The notes under the pieces were generated by a model. The model saw only the letters and a list, made by a program, of their open reading frames with translations, was not told the DNA's origin and ran no database searches. From NCBI GenBank assembly GCA_011391755.1, contig JAABPZ010000016.1, positions 1 through 12,329 on the forward strand: DNA of 12,329 nucleotides, given 5' to 3'. This stretch comes from Methanothrix sp. (GTDB taxonomy: Archaea; Halobacteriota; Methanosarcinia; Methanotrichales; Methanotrichaceae). Position 1 is the first letter of the stretch; each line of letters starts with the position of its first letter. Of the stretch, positions 1-6,960 are shown one piece after another. Position numbers and translations under genes: made by a program.

Positions 1-2
1 GA

Positions 3-71
3 TAGAGACTCTTCTAATTCAATATTGCCAAAAATTAGCTTGGAGATGGCTTTGCCTGTCCGGCAGGCCAC
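3..71 (-). CDS. Possible N-terminal fragment of an unrecognised protein, cut by the window edge
   Basis: On the minus strand a frame is open from the stop of the Met-rich gene to the left edge. A Shine-Dalgarno-like AAAGGAGAG lies at 78-86. It is 2 nt from an ATG (75-77) but 8 nt from a GTG (69-71), so the GTG is the better start. From the GTG, 23 codons are visible, with a basic, mildly amphipathic peptide (VACRTGKAISKLIFG...) and no stop before the edge. It would follow the Met-rich gene by about 45 nt and could share its transcript. I do not recognise the protein, and the fragment is too short to rule out chance. Confidence 0.3.
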   Translation of the reverse strand, partial: MACRTGKAISKLIFGNIELEESL

Positions 72-116
72 CTTCATCTCTCCTTTAGGCTGCAATACTT
101 TGGCAATCGCTATTGT

Positions 117-644
117 CTATCTTCCGCCTCGCTGCTGGCAGCCGGACTCACGTCCATTTCCCGCTTGGCCGCCATCCATGCCCTGGCAGTTCTCGCCCTG
201 GCCCATCGGTCCCTGGTCGTTCATACCCATCATTTTGTGGTCCATCATGCCATCGCCCATCATACCATTGCCCATCATGCCGGGGCCCATCCCACCCATG
301 TGGTCCTTTTTCATCTCCCTGATCTGGGCCAGAGTCATGTTGCCGAGCTTTTCCATCTGCTTTTGGCGAAGCTCATCAATCTGAGCCAATGTCATGTTGT
401 TAAGCTGTGCCGTCTTCTCTTCTTGCAGTTCTTTGATCTGGTTTAAGGTCATGTTATCGAAATTTTCCCTTGTGACGTCATCCACCAGGAGCATCCAGTT
501 ATGTGGTCCATCAAAACCGCCTCTCTGCATGGAAGCATTGCATCTCTCTTTGTTGTTCGAATCCGGTCCAGCGGCCAGGGCCGGTGCCATAGAAAGGCAG
601 ACCACAGCCAGAGCCATCAAGGCTAATGCAATTTTTGTTTTCAT
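117..644 (-). CDS. Exported Met-rich protein with three sequon-bearing 19-residue repeats
   Basis: This is a 175-residue protein of unknown function. I chose the ATG at 642-644 because a GAGGT Shine-Dalgarno (653-657) lies 8 nt upstream and the protein then opens with a classical signal peptide: MKTK, a hydrophobic core at residues 5-19, and a likely cleavage near A22-A25. The frame could start 20 codons earlier, but that extension is hydrophilic and would bury the signal peptide. Residues 64-120 hold three tandem 19-residue units beginning NMTL(N/A)QI(K/D/R)E(L/M). N64, N83 and N102 are each in an N-M-T sequon, and N36 is in N-A-S. Residues 115-156 are rich in Met and Gly with five Met-Met pairs and two His, resembling extracytoplasmic copper- or silver-binding tails. 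Cysteines are C16 (in the signal peptide), C35, C153 and C169. Helical repeats plus a soft-metal-binding tail is inference; the export signal is clear. Confidence 0.75.
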   Translation of the reverse strand: MKTKIALALMALAVVCLSMAPALAAGPDSNNKERCNASMQRGGFDGPHNWMLLVDDVTRENFDNMTLNQIKELQEEKTAQLNNMTLAQIDELRQKQMEKLGNMTLAQIREMKKDHMGGMGPGMMGNGMMGDGMMDHKMMGMNDQGPMGQGENCQGMDGGQAGNGRESGCQQRGGR

Positions 645-672
645 ATCTTTGTACCTCGCAACTTTTTTCTTC

Positions 673-708
673 GAGAATGTCTGTGATTGCATCGCTTGCG
701 ACATTCTC
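673..708 (-). promoter_or_regulatory. Perfect 9-bp inverted repeat upstream of the Met-rich gene
   Basis: GAGAATGTC (673-681) and GACATTCTC (700-708) form a perfect inverted repeat with an 18-nt spacer. The half-sites are 27 bp apart centre to centre. The site lies 29-64 nt before the chosen start codon of the Met-rich gene, where an archaeal promoter or operator would be. The half-site spacing suits a dimeric regulator better than a terminator hairpin. No convincing TATA box was found next to it, so the operator role is inference. Confidence 0.4.
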
Positions 709-913
709 TAAGCACCACCGGTGTCAGGAACGATAGAAAAGGGTGGTACCGAACGAACGGTTCCAAAAGCACGGGAATATCTAATTGAAAGCCAATAAAA
801 GGTACGGGAACGTTTCGTTAATACTAAATTGTGCAAATACCGTTTTGTTTCGATGATTTAACCCTAAAAATCAATATTTGCGGGATTCGGATCTGATTAA
901 ACCAGTACATCCG

Positions 914-1054
914 GGCCGAAATAAACCAATGTTTCGACTTCGCGGCTTCGCGCCTTCGCGTGAAAACGGACCTTGGTTGAATCTCGCGCGAAGCCTTGAT
1001 TGACGCATAGAACGATAAGCTGTTCACAAAGGCACGTTTTCTTCTCACAATCAT
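914..1054. repeat. Dispersed repeat, copy A (hairpin core in orientation 1)
   Basis: This non-coding element matches 7097-7228. The left flank (914-945) matches 7097-7128 at 27 of 32 positions, and the right part (1017-1054) matches 7191-7228 at 29 of 38, both in the same orientation. The core (946-993) instead matches the reverse complement of 7129-7176 at 46 of 48. The core is a hairpin with arms 954-963 and 984-993 (one mismatch) around a 20-nt loop, preceded by tandem CTTCGCG units. There is no open frame of note and no terminal inverted repeat. The sequence between it and the Met-rich promoter (709-913) holds no gene that I can support. Confidence 0.8.
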
Positions 1055-1059
1055 GGCTC

Positions 1060-1072
1060 TAAAAAGAGAAAG
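1060..1072 (-). terminator. U-rich terminator after glnK
   Basis: On the minus strand the sequence CTTTCTCTTTTTA begins 8 nt after the glnK stop codon. Archaeal transcription commonly ends at such U-rich runs without a stable hairpin. It is well placed to end the amt-glnK transcript. Confidence 0.4.
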
Positions 1073-1080
1073 GTGGGACC

Positions 1081-1419
1081 TCAAACCGCCCCGCACCCCC
1101 GCTCTTTGGTGCGCACCCGCACCACGTCCTCCACCGGATGGACAAAGATCTTGCCGTCTCCGGCCTCGCCCGTTTGGGCAAACACACAGATGAGGTCAAT
1201 GACACACTCCACGTCCCTGTCCTCGACCACCATCTCCAGCTTCATCTTCTGCAGGAACTCCACCCGGTAGTCTCCGGCCCGCCACTGCAAGGTGATGCCT
1301 TTTTGCCGGCCCCGGCCCTTGACCTCAGTCACCGTCATTCCCGAAAAGCCCTTCATGTCCAGCTTTTCTCGCAGCAGGTGCAGCTTCTCGGGCCGAATTA
1401 TGGCTTCAATTTTCTTCAT
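1081..1419 (-). CDS. glnK: PII nitrogen regulatory protein GlnK
   Basis: GlnK is a trimeric PII signal protein. It binds ATP/ADP and 2-oxoglutarate and plugs the ammonium channel when nitrogen is ample. The product is 112 residues, the usual PII length, and opens with the family start MKKIEAIIRPEKL. The T-loop runs over about residues 36-54 (GRGRQKG...YRVEF). Tyr51, the residue uridylylated in proteobacterial GlnB/GlnK, is present, while the usual Tyr46 is Trp. The C-terminal PII signature TGEAGDGKIFV is at 83-93. I chose the ATG at 1417-1419 because GGGG lies 4 nt upstream of it; an ATG one codon earlier (1420-1422) is possible but crowds that site. The gene starts 11 nt after the amt stop, so the two should share a transcript. 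Confidence 0.96.
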   Translation of the reverse strand: MKKIEAIIRPEKLHLLREKLDMKGFSGMTVTEVKGRGRQKGITLQWRAGDYRVEFLQKMKLEMVVEDRDVECVIDLICVFAQTGEAGDGKIFVHPVEDVVRVRTKERGCGAV

Positions 1420-1430
1420 CATTCCCCACT

Positions 1431-2708
1431 TTACATGTAAGCGCCTTCGCCGTGCTGGCTGATGTCGAGACCCACCGATTCTTCATCATCCCGTACGCGT
1501 AGCCCCATGAAGGCGTCAATGATCCTGGCCAGGCCAAAGGTGACGACAAAGGAGTAGCCCCAGGTGACGGCGATAGCCAAAAGCTGCACCATCACTTGAT
1601 GAGCATTTCCCGCCAGCAGGCCCGACGCGCCGATGGTGGCAAAGATGCCGGTAGCCAAGACGCCCCAGGTGCTGCCGATGCCGTGACAGGCCAAAACGTC
1701 CAGCGAGTCGTCCACCCGGCCGCTGCCCCGGACGAGTATGATGGCATAATAGCCCGCGATGGCTGCCACGATACCGATGGGGATGGCCGCCAGAGGCGTC
1801 ACGAAACCTGCGGCAGGCGTTATCGCCGCCAGCCCGGCCACCGCGCCCGTCACAATGCCCAAGGCCGAGGGCGCTCTATGCCGCCAGGAGAGGAGCATCC
1901 AGGTGGTGGCCGCAGCCGCGGCAGAGGTGTTGGTGGTGACGAAGGCATTGGCGGCGACGCCGTTGGCCGCCAGAGCCGAGCCCGCGTTAAAGCCGAACCA
2001 TCCGAACCAGAGCAGGGCCGCGCCCATGACCGTTGTCGGAATGTTGTGCGGCTCCATCGGATCCGTGCCAAAGCCCTTGCGCACACCGATGACCATAGCC
2101 ACGGCCATGGCTGAGACGCCTGCCGTGATATGCACCACTATGCCGCCCGCAAAGTCCAGGGCGCCCATCTGTTGCAGCCAGCCCCCGCCCCAGACCCAAT
2201 GGGCCACGGGATCGTAGACCAATGTAGCCCAGGCTAAGGAGAAGACGAGAAAAGAGCTGAACTTGATCCGTTCAACATAAGAACCGGTGATCAGGGAGAC
2301 GGTGATGATGGCGAACATGGCCTGAAAGATCATGAAGGTGAGGGAGGGAATGGTCAGCCCCTCTTTGACGCCCATGCCAACCCCCGCCAGGCCCAGAAAG
2401 TCCAGGCCGCCGATGAGGCCGCCTATGTCTTTTCCGAAGACCAGGGTGTAGCCGTACAGGATCCACTGCAGGCTTATGATGCTCATCACCGCAAAGCTGA
2501 AGATGATCGTGGAGATGGCGTTCTTCTTTCGGACCATGCCGCCATAGAAGAGGCCCACGCCGGGAATCATGATCAGGACCAGAGCGGCGCTCATAAGCAC
2601 CCAGGCGTTGTCAGCGGCATTGATGGCGCTGTCTTCCCCAGAAGCTGCGCCTAGCAGCAGAGCTGACAATAATAAGCATAATAGTAGTGAGCGGATTGAG
2701 AGCAACAT
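1431..2708 (-). CDS. amt: Ammonium transporter Amt
   Basis: This is an Amt/Mep/Rh-family ammonium channel of the cytoplasmic membrane, 425 residues. A hydrophobic N-terminal segment (about 1-24) looks like the signal peptide seen in many AmtB proteins, followed by about 11 membrane helices. Family landmarks are the GGMVRKKN stretch after helix 1, GALDFAGGIVVHITAG with the conserved Asp (D185) and first pore His (H193), WFGWFGFNAGSA with F240 and S244, and DDSLDVLACHGIGS with the second pore His (H342). The C-terminal tail from about residue 396 is short and ends in HGEGAYM. I used the ATG at 2706-2708, preceded by AGGTGG (2711-2716); a GTG at 2712-2714 would add two residues. With glnK just downstream it forms the standard channel-regulator pair. 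Expression is probably nitrogen-controlled, but I cannot identify the operator securely. Confidence 0.96.
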   Translation of the reverse strand: MLLSIRSLLLCLLLSALLLGAASGEDSAINAADNAWVLMSAALVLIMIPGVGLFYGGMVRKKNAISTIIFSFAVMSIISLQWILYGYTLVFGKDIGGLIGGLDFLGLAGVGMGVKEGLTIPSLTFMIFQAMFAIITVSLITGSYVERIKFSSFLVFSLAWATLVYDPVAHWVWGGGWLQQMGALDFAGGIVVHITAGVSAMAVAMVIGVRKGFGTDPMEPHNIPTTVMGAALLWFGWFGFNAGSALAANGVAANAFVTTNTSAAAAATTWMLLSWRHRAPSALGIVTGAVAGLAAITPAAGFVTPLAAIPIGIVAAIAGYYAIILVRGSGRVDDSLDVLACHGIGSTWGVLATGIFATIGASGLLAGNAHQVMVQLLAIAVTWGYSFVVTFGLARIIDAFMGLRVRDDEESVGLDISQHGEGAYM

Positions 2709-2738
2709 TACCACCTGTAATTAAGACAGAAACCTAAC

Positions 2739-2787
2739 TAATAAGCATATTTGGGAAAAAGTATGCGCGGTTCATAAGAAGTATGAA
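2739..2787 (-). promoter_or_regulatory. Candidate promoter/operator region of amt-glnK
   Basis: The 126-nt gap before amt is AT-rich. A TATA-like stretch on the minus strand (AAATATGCTTATTA, about 2739-2752) would place transcription close to the start codon. Upstream of it are two AAGTATG direct repeats (plus-strand reading) at 2759-2765 and 2779-2785, exactly 20 bp apart. The second overlaps an inverted repeat TTCATA-N5-TATGAA at 2771-2787. The phasing suggests regulator sites on one face of the helix. I do not see the GGAA-N6-TTCC or GGTA-N6-TACC type site expected for NrpR, so the regulator is unknown. Confidence 0.35.
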
Positions 2788-2834
2788 AATATCTTAAGCC
2801 CAGATTAACTTAATTAATGATTATACATTATAAT

Positions 2835-4823
2835 TCACTTGGGCTTTTGCTTTCTCTTCTCCTCCTTCTTTCGCTCCACCCGATACTCCTGGAAAAGGCC
2901 CTCCAGCCGCTCCGCTTCCAGCCTGGACTGGCGATCTTTCATCTCCTCTTCCCAGGCAACGCTGGCCAAAGCCACGTCCTCCGGTCGCACAAATGGTATT
3001 TTATTGATCATCTGCACCGGCACATTTTTGCGGGAGAAGATGGGAATACCCATCTGCAGGAAGTGTTCACGCACGGCAGGGCGCAACTCGCCCTGTGCCA
3101 CCACTCCGGCGATTTCCTTCTCCCGCAAAAGCTCAACCGTGCTCTTCCCGCCGCCGCTGGCGTCCTCCAGAAAGAGCCAGTCCCCCTTTTCCAGGCAATA
3201 TTGCTCGGCAGCAAGCTGCACGGCCTCGCGGGTAAAGGCCGCTAGTGGCTTGAGCTTTTGCAGGCCGCGCGTCTCCTCAATTAGCTCTGCCTTCTTCTGG
3301 CGCTCCAAAGTCTTCTTCAGTTTTTTGATGTACTTTCTCTCGGAGCGCAGAATAGCCCGCAAGCGCTCGATCTCTTTGTCTCGAATCTTGATCTCATGCT
3401 GCCGCTTGATCTCGCGAGCCGTTTTGTCCCGCAGGCGATCCAGCTTGCCGTTTACTACCCGCAGGGCAACCTCTTTTTCCGCCAGCCCGTCCCGCAGCTC
3501 ATCCAGGTAAGAGCGCAGCGTCCTGACCTGCTCGGCAAGCTGCTGATTTTGCTGGCGTAGTGCAGTGACATTTAAAGAGACTTCCAGAGATACATCAAGA
3601 ACGGCCTTCGCCGCACCCGGCTGTGCCTTTTGCCCCACAGGGGCAGCAGAAGACAGCACAAATTCGGCGATGGCGTTTTCAATGGAATAGCCCCGCACCA
3701 CCAGCGCCTTCACCTCGTCGGGATCGATCTCGGAGGGAGATTTCTTTTCCACCTGCAAGAACTTATTCTTGTATTTTTTAAAAGCACTCAATGCCGCCGC
3801 CAGAGCATCGCGCTCATGATCGTTCTTGTAGCCAAACTCCTTTCCGAGAGCGATCTTCTCTTCCGCAGGAATGTCCCCACCAGGAGAGTAGAGAACGGCA
3901 TTAAAAGCGCGCTTAACCTTCTCCACGCTGCCCGGCGTGGGATAAACATCGGTGGCGACCACCAGCGATCTGCCCCGCGCCGCGATCCATTCAATCACAT
4001 CGGAGGAGGACAAGCCCCGCGAGCTTATCAGGTCCACCAGCTCGCCAGACAGGTTCAGCGCGGCAATGCCCGTTGTCGTTCCCGGGTCCAGGCCCACGAT
4101 AATGTATCCGCGCCCTTCTGAAAGTGGTTTGTACTGCAGCTCGGGCCGCTCCATGCTCTGCACCAGGAGCTGTGCATCGCTGTAGTAGCCGGGGCGGATA
4201 TGCACCTTCTCGCGGGACGCTTCCACCACAAACTCGGCCCGGGTATAGCCACCCAGGCCCTCCACGGCTCTGGTAGTGTACGCCAGCCCTGCTTCGCGAA
4301 GCTGTCGCTCCACCTCGCGCGCCAGGCTCATCACTGCGCCGTGAATCTTGCGAGTGTAACGGTTCTGGCTCCAGCCGCCCCGGCCCAAAGAGCGCCTCCG
4401 GCTCACCTTGATCCAAGTCCGCTCCTGGAAAGCAGATAAAACCGCCCCCACGCCCTTGGCTGCCAGCCGGGCGCAGGCCTCCGCTTCTTGCAGCGGCTTG
4501 GTGCGGTCGAAGGTGATGCCGTGGTAGCGGGCCAGCTTGACCAGGGACTCCGGGTGGGCGGCGCCCGTCACCTGCACCATTCTGGTGGTGGGAGGCATCC
4601 GGCGCAGGATATTGATCAGCTCCCTTCGATCAGAGGCCAGCTCGTGGAGGTTGTCCATGGCCACGATCTTTGGCTGGCGCTCCCTGATGAGCCGGATCAG
4701 TTTATGCCGGCTGATCATGTGAAAGAGCGCGACGTCTCCCCCATCCAGCATCACCAGAGAGTAGCTTGGCGCCCTTCTGCCGGACGGCGAGCCGCTGGCG
4801 ATGTCCACACCAAATATGCTCAA
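2835..4823 (-). CDS. DUF460 protein with tandem RNase H-like folds and a coiled coil
   Basis: This is an archaeal COG2433/DUF460-type protein of 662 residues with unknown biochemical role. The N-terminal part (1-130) looks RNase H-like: strand 1 carries D7 (FGVDIAS) and a later strand carries D57 (IVAMDNLHEL). A second, clearer RNase H/RuvC-like domain covers about 238-355, with D246 in IIVGLDPGTTTG, D292 in VVATDVYP, and a terminal acidic motif NDHERDALAAAL (334-345) as in RuvC/YqgF nucleases. Residues 415-515 are a long charged coiled coil. A C-terminal alpha/beta domain (about 540-625) includes DASGGGKST, and the end is a Lys/Glu-rich tail. Its ATG overlaps the RIO2 stop (ATGA, 4820-4823), suggesting translational coupling. 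Nucleic-acid cleavage or Holliday-junction-like activity is inference from the fold motifs. Confidence 0.88.
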   Translation of the reverse strand: MSIFGVDIASGSPSGRRAPSYSLVMLDGGDVALFHMISRHKLIRLIRERQPKIVAMDNLHELASDRRELINILRRMPPTTRMVQVTGAAHPESLVKLARYHGITFDRTKPLQEAEACARLAAKGVGAVLSAFQERTWIKVSRRRSLGRGGWSQNRYTRKIHGAVMSLAREVERQLREAGLAYTTRAVEGLGGYTRAEFVVEASREKVHIRPGYYSDAQLLVQSMERPELQYKPLSEGRGYIIVGLDPGTTTGIAALNLSGELVDLISSRGLSSSDVIEWIAARGRSLVVATDVYPTPGSVEKVKRAFNAVLYSPGGDIPAEEKIALGKEFGYKNDHERDALAAALSAFKKYKNKFLQVEKKSPSEIDPDEVKALVVRGYSIENAIAEFVLSSAAPVGQKAQPGAAKAVLDVSLEVSLNVTALRQQNQQLAEQVRTLRSYLDELRDGLAEKEVALRVVNGKLDRLRDKTAREIKRQHEIKIRDKEIERLRAILRSERKYIKKLKKTLERQKKAELIEETRGLQKLKPLAAFTREAVQLAAEQYCLEKGDWLFLEDASGGGKSTVELLREKEIAGVVAQGELRPAVREHFLQMGIPIFSRKNVPVQMINKIPFVRPEDVALASVAWEEEMKDRQSRLEAERLEGLFQEYRVERKKEEKRKQKPK

Positions 4824-5707
4824 TGGTTCTCTGCCTCCCGGACGCGCGAGAGCGCCCTATCCAGTGGCATTTCTATCCGGTATTTTCGCTCGAAGAAGCG
4901 CAAGACATTGACCAGGTCCCTCTCCAATAGCTCCTGGGCATGGGGATGATTGACCTCTACGGCCTGAGGCCAGTCGATGATCTTGGGGCCGGACTCGTCC
5001 ACCATTACGTTAAACTCAGAAAGGTCGGCGTGAATGATGCCCAACCTGCGGGCCTTTCCTACCTCGCCTAAGATCATGTTCAGTCCGTTCTGGGGGTCGG
5101 AGAGCGTGATGCGATTAAGAGCAGGGCCGCTTACAAATTCCATGGCCAGAACATGACGGCTTACCGCAACCGGTCGGGGAATGGATACGATGGGGTAGAG
5201 CTTCTCCATGACGGCAAACTCGTGGCGAGCTGCCAGGGCGGCGGCATAAATCCAGGGCACTTTGGCCTGGTCGGTGAGATGATCGCGCAGGCGGCGAATA
5301 TGCTTGAAGCTGGTCCTTCCCTGACGGTGGAATTTGATGGCCAGATGGTTCTCTCGATTCTCTAGATTCTCTCCCAGAGCTTCATATACCACCGACTCTT
5401 TGCCAACGCCTATTCTCTCACCAAAGGCTTTCACGCTCCCTCGTTTCACTAAATCGGAGAGTGCCAGAAGATCATAGGCATCAAAGTCAATGCGGTAGCC
5501 GAGATAGTGCATGCTCTCCCGCTCTACCAGCTTCTTTTCAAAAAGTTGGCCCAGCCGAAACTCCACCTTGCGGACCGGCAGGCCGGACAGCTCTGAGATC
5601 ACATAGGACGGGACCCATTCGTGAGTCTTCATCCCGGTCTCAATAGCACTGAGCAGGGAGCGGTCCTCCCGGCTCAGGCCCAATAATGCTTCAGCTAGAT
5701 TTTCCAC
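4820..5707 (-). CDS. rio2: RIO2-type serine/threonine protein kinase/ATPase
   Basis: RIO2 is an atypical kinase. In eukaryotes it matures the small ribosomal subunit, and the archaeal member is thought to do the same. The product has 295 residues. A winged-helix domain (about 1-88) precedes the RIO fold. The ATP loop is GVGKESVVY (100-108), with the ATP-binding Lys in LAIKFHRQG (K125). The catalytic loop IIHADLSEFNVMV gives D228 and N233, and the metal-binding Asp is D245 in IIDWPQAV. GKES in the loop fits RIO2 rather than RIO1. The start is a GTG (5705-5707) with no visible Shine-Dalgarno. The 25-nt gap after the upstream dehydrogenase is AT-rich (TAAAATAATC), so it may have its own promoter with a leaderless start. 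The stop overlaps the start of the DUF460 gene. Confidence 0.93.
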   Translation of the reverse strand: MENLAEALLGLSREDRSLLSAIETGMKTHEWVPSYVISELSGLPVRKVEFRLGQLFEKKLVERESMHYLGYRIDFDAYDLLALSDLVKRGSVKAFGERIGVGKESVVYEALGENLENRENHLAIKFHRQGRTSFKHIRRLRDHLTDQAKVPWIYAAALAARHEFAVMEKLYPIVSIPRPVAVSRHVLAMEFVSGPALNRITLSDPQNGLNMILGEVGKARRLGIIHADLSEFNVMVDESGPKIIDWPQAVEVNHPHAQELLERDLVNVLRFFERKYRIEMPLDRALSRVREAENH

Positions 5708-5732
5708 AGATACTATTATGTGATTATTTTAG

Positions 5733-6902
5733 CTAAAGCTTTGCCCCCAGGGTCTGCATCACATAATCAGCAAACTGTGCACCTGTTGCCCCATCGGCTC
5801 GCCCGGTAAGGACAACCTTCCTCTCCAACTGGCCGCAAACGTCCAGTGCATTCTCCAATTTGGCCGCCTGATTCACAAAGCCGATGTGGCGCAGCAGCAT
5901 GACACAGGCGCGCATCATGCTGGCCGGATCGGCATAGGCAGCTCTGCCTTCCTCTACCATGCGCGGAGCCGAGCCGTGGATGGCCTCGAACATGGCATAG
6001 CGCTTTCCGATGTTGGCGCTTCCTGCGGTACCTACGCCTCCCTGAAACTCGGCTGCTTCGTCGGTTAAAATGTCGCCATAGAGGTTGGGCAGCACTATGA
6101 CCTTGAAGTCCTTCCTGCGCTTCTCGTCCACCAGCTTGGCTGCCATGATATCCACAAACCAGTCATCAAAGGCGATGTCCGGATATTCCCGGGCCACACT
6201 TCGGGCCGTCTCCAGGAATTTGCCGTCCGTGGCTTTTATGACATTGGCCTTGGTGACCGCCGAGACCCTTTTAATGCCGTTCTTCTTGGCATACTCAAAG
6301 GCCAGGCGCACAATCCTCTCCGCTCCTGGTGTGGTTATGACCTTGAAGTCCACGGCCAGGTCGTCGGTTACATTGATGCCCTTGCTGCCCAGGACGTACT
6401 CGCCCTCGGTGTTCTCCCTGTAAAAGATCCAGTCGATGCCCTTCTCCGGCACCTTGACGGGCCGGACGTTGGCGAAGAGATCCAGCTCGCGACGCATGGA
6501 GACATTGGCGCTCTCCAGGTTGGGCCATCGATCGCCCTTCTTGGGGGTGGTGAGGGGGCCCTTGAGGATAACGTGGCACTCTTTTAGCGCGGCCAGAACG
6601 TCCGCTGGCAAGGCTTTCATAACCTTTACCCTCGACTCAATGTCAAGGCCTGCAATGTCTCGCAGCTCCACCTTTCCCGTGGCAATCTCATCGGCCAGCA
6701 CGTAAGTGAGGACTCGCACGGCCTGCTCTGTGATGTAGGGGCCGATGCCGTCGCCGCCCACCACGCCGATGATGAGGGGGTGGAGTTTGCTGTAGTCAAC
6801 CCAAGTATCTCCCGCCTTTATCTGATCAACGCGCAAAAGCTGCTCCACCAGCAGTTTGGCGAAGTGCTCCTTCGCCTTTTCTATGGCCTCGGTATGAATC
6901 AT
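5733..6902 (-). CDS. icd: Isocitrate dehydrogenase-type beta-decarboxylating dehydrogenase
   Basis: It should convert isocitrate to 2-oxoglutarate and CO2, feeding glutamate synthesis. The product has 389 residues from the ATG at 6900-6902, chosen because AGGTG lies 6 nt upstream; a GTG three codons earlier is part of that site. GGDGIGP is at 49-55. The substrate loop matches isocitrate dehydrogenase rather than isopropylmalate dehydrogenase: S131, N133, R137 and R147 align with E. coli Icd S113, N115, R119 and R129. R162 (RENTEG), Y169 and K218 fill the R153, Y160 and K230 positions, and D277 and D281 are the metal ligands. In the cofactor loop, HGSAP is followed by R314-M315 and a slightly longer stretch, unlike both the KY of NADP enzymes and the DI of NAD enzymes. 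The exact cofactor is therefore open. It heads a minus-strand block with rio2. Confidence 0.88.
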   Translation of the reverse strand: MIHTEAIEKAKEHFAKLLVEQLLRVDQIKAGDTWVDYSKLHPLIIGVVGGDGIGPYITEQAVRVLTYVLADEIATGKVELRDIAGLDIESRVKVMKALPADVLAALKECHVILKGPLTTPKKGDRWPNLESANVSMRRELDLFANVRPVKVPEKGIDWIFYRENTEGEYVLGSKGINVTDDLAVDFKVITTPGAERIVRLAFEYAKKNGIKRVSAVTKANVIKATDGKFLETARSVAREYPDIAFDDWFVDIMAAKLVDEKRRKDFKVIVLPNLYGDILTDEAAEFQGGVGTAGSANIGKRYAMFEAIHGSAPRMVEEGRAAYADPASMMRACVMLLRHIGFVNQAAKLENALDVCGQLERKVVLTGRADGATGAQFADYVMQTLGAKL

Positions 6903-6960
6903 GCTTCGCACCTATTCTTCAGGGGTGGTGGCGGTTCTGGAAGATCAATCTTTTGCAGAA

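Noticed and set aside
3-119. Read-through of the TAG stop of the Met-rich gene (pyrrolysine or suppression), since the frame stays open for 38 codons to the window edge
   Set aside because: TAG also ends icd, the nucleotidyltransferase, the 78-residue gene, udg, the acidic gene and hemB here, so it behaves as an ordinary stop. A Shine-Dalgarno with a GTG start explains the downstream frame better.
165-446. Long plus-strand frames over the Met-rich gene
   Set aside because: They are shadows of the repetitive Met/Gly codons. They show low-complexity His or Pro runs and no start signals.
735-775. Short imperfect hairpin GGTACCG-AACGAA-CGGTTCC upstream of the Met-rich gene
   Set aside because: The stem is short with a T-T mismatch and has no clear relation to any promoter or gene end.
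914-1054. Transposon-derived MITE
   Set aside because: There are no terminal inverted repeats, no target-site duplication could be seen at either copy, and no transposase is in the window.
824-1096. 90-codon minus-strand frame in the gap after glnK
   Set aside because: It overlaps the glnK end, runs through the dispersed repeat and has no start signal or family-like features.
1596-2114. 172-codon plus-strand frame antisense to amt
   Set aside because: It is a shadow of GC-rich membrane-protein codons; the amt frame has unambiguous family motifs.
3138-3170. Walker A-like GGGKST in the DUF460 protein (residues 557-562)
   Set aside because: The first Gly of GxxxxGK[ST] is Asp (D554) and no Walker B or P-loop fold context is visible, so it is not called a nucleotide-binding site.
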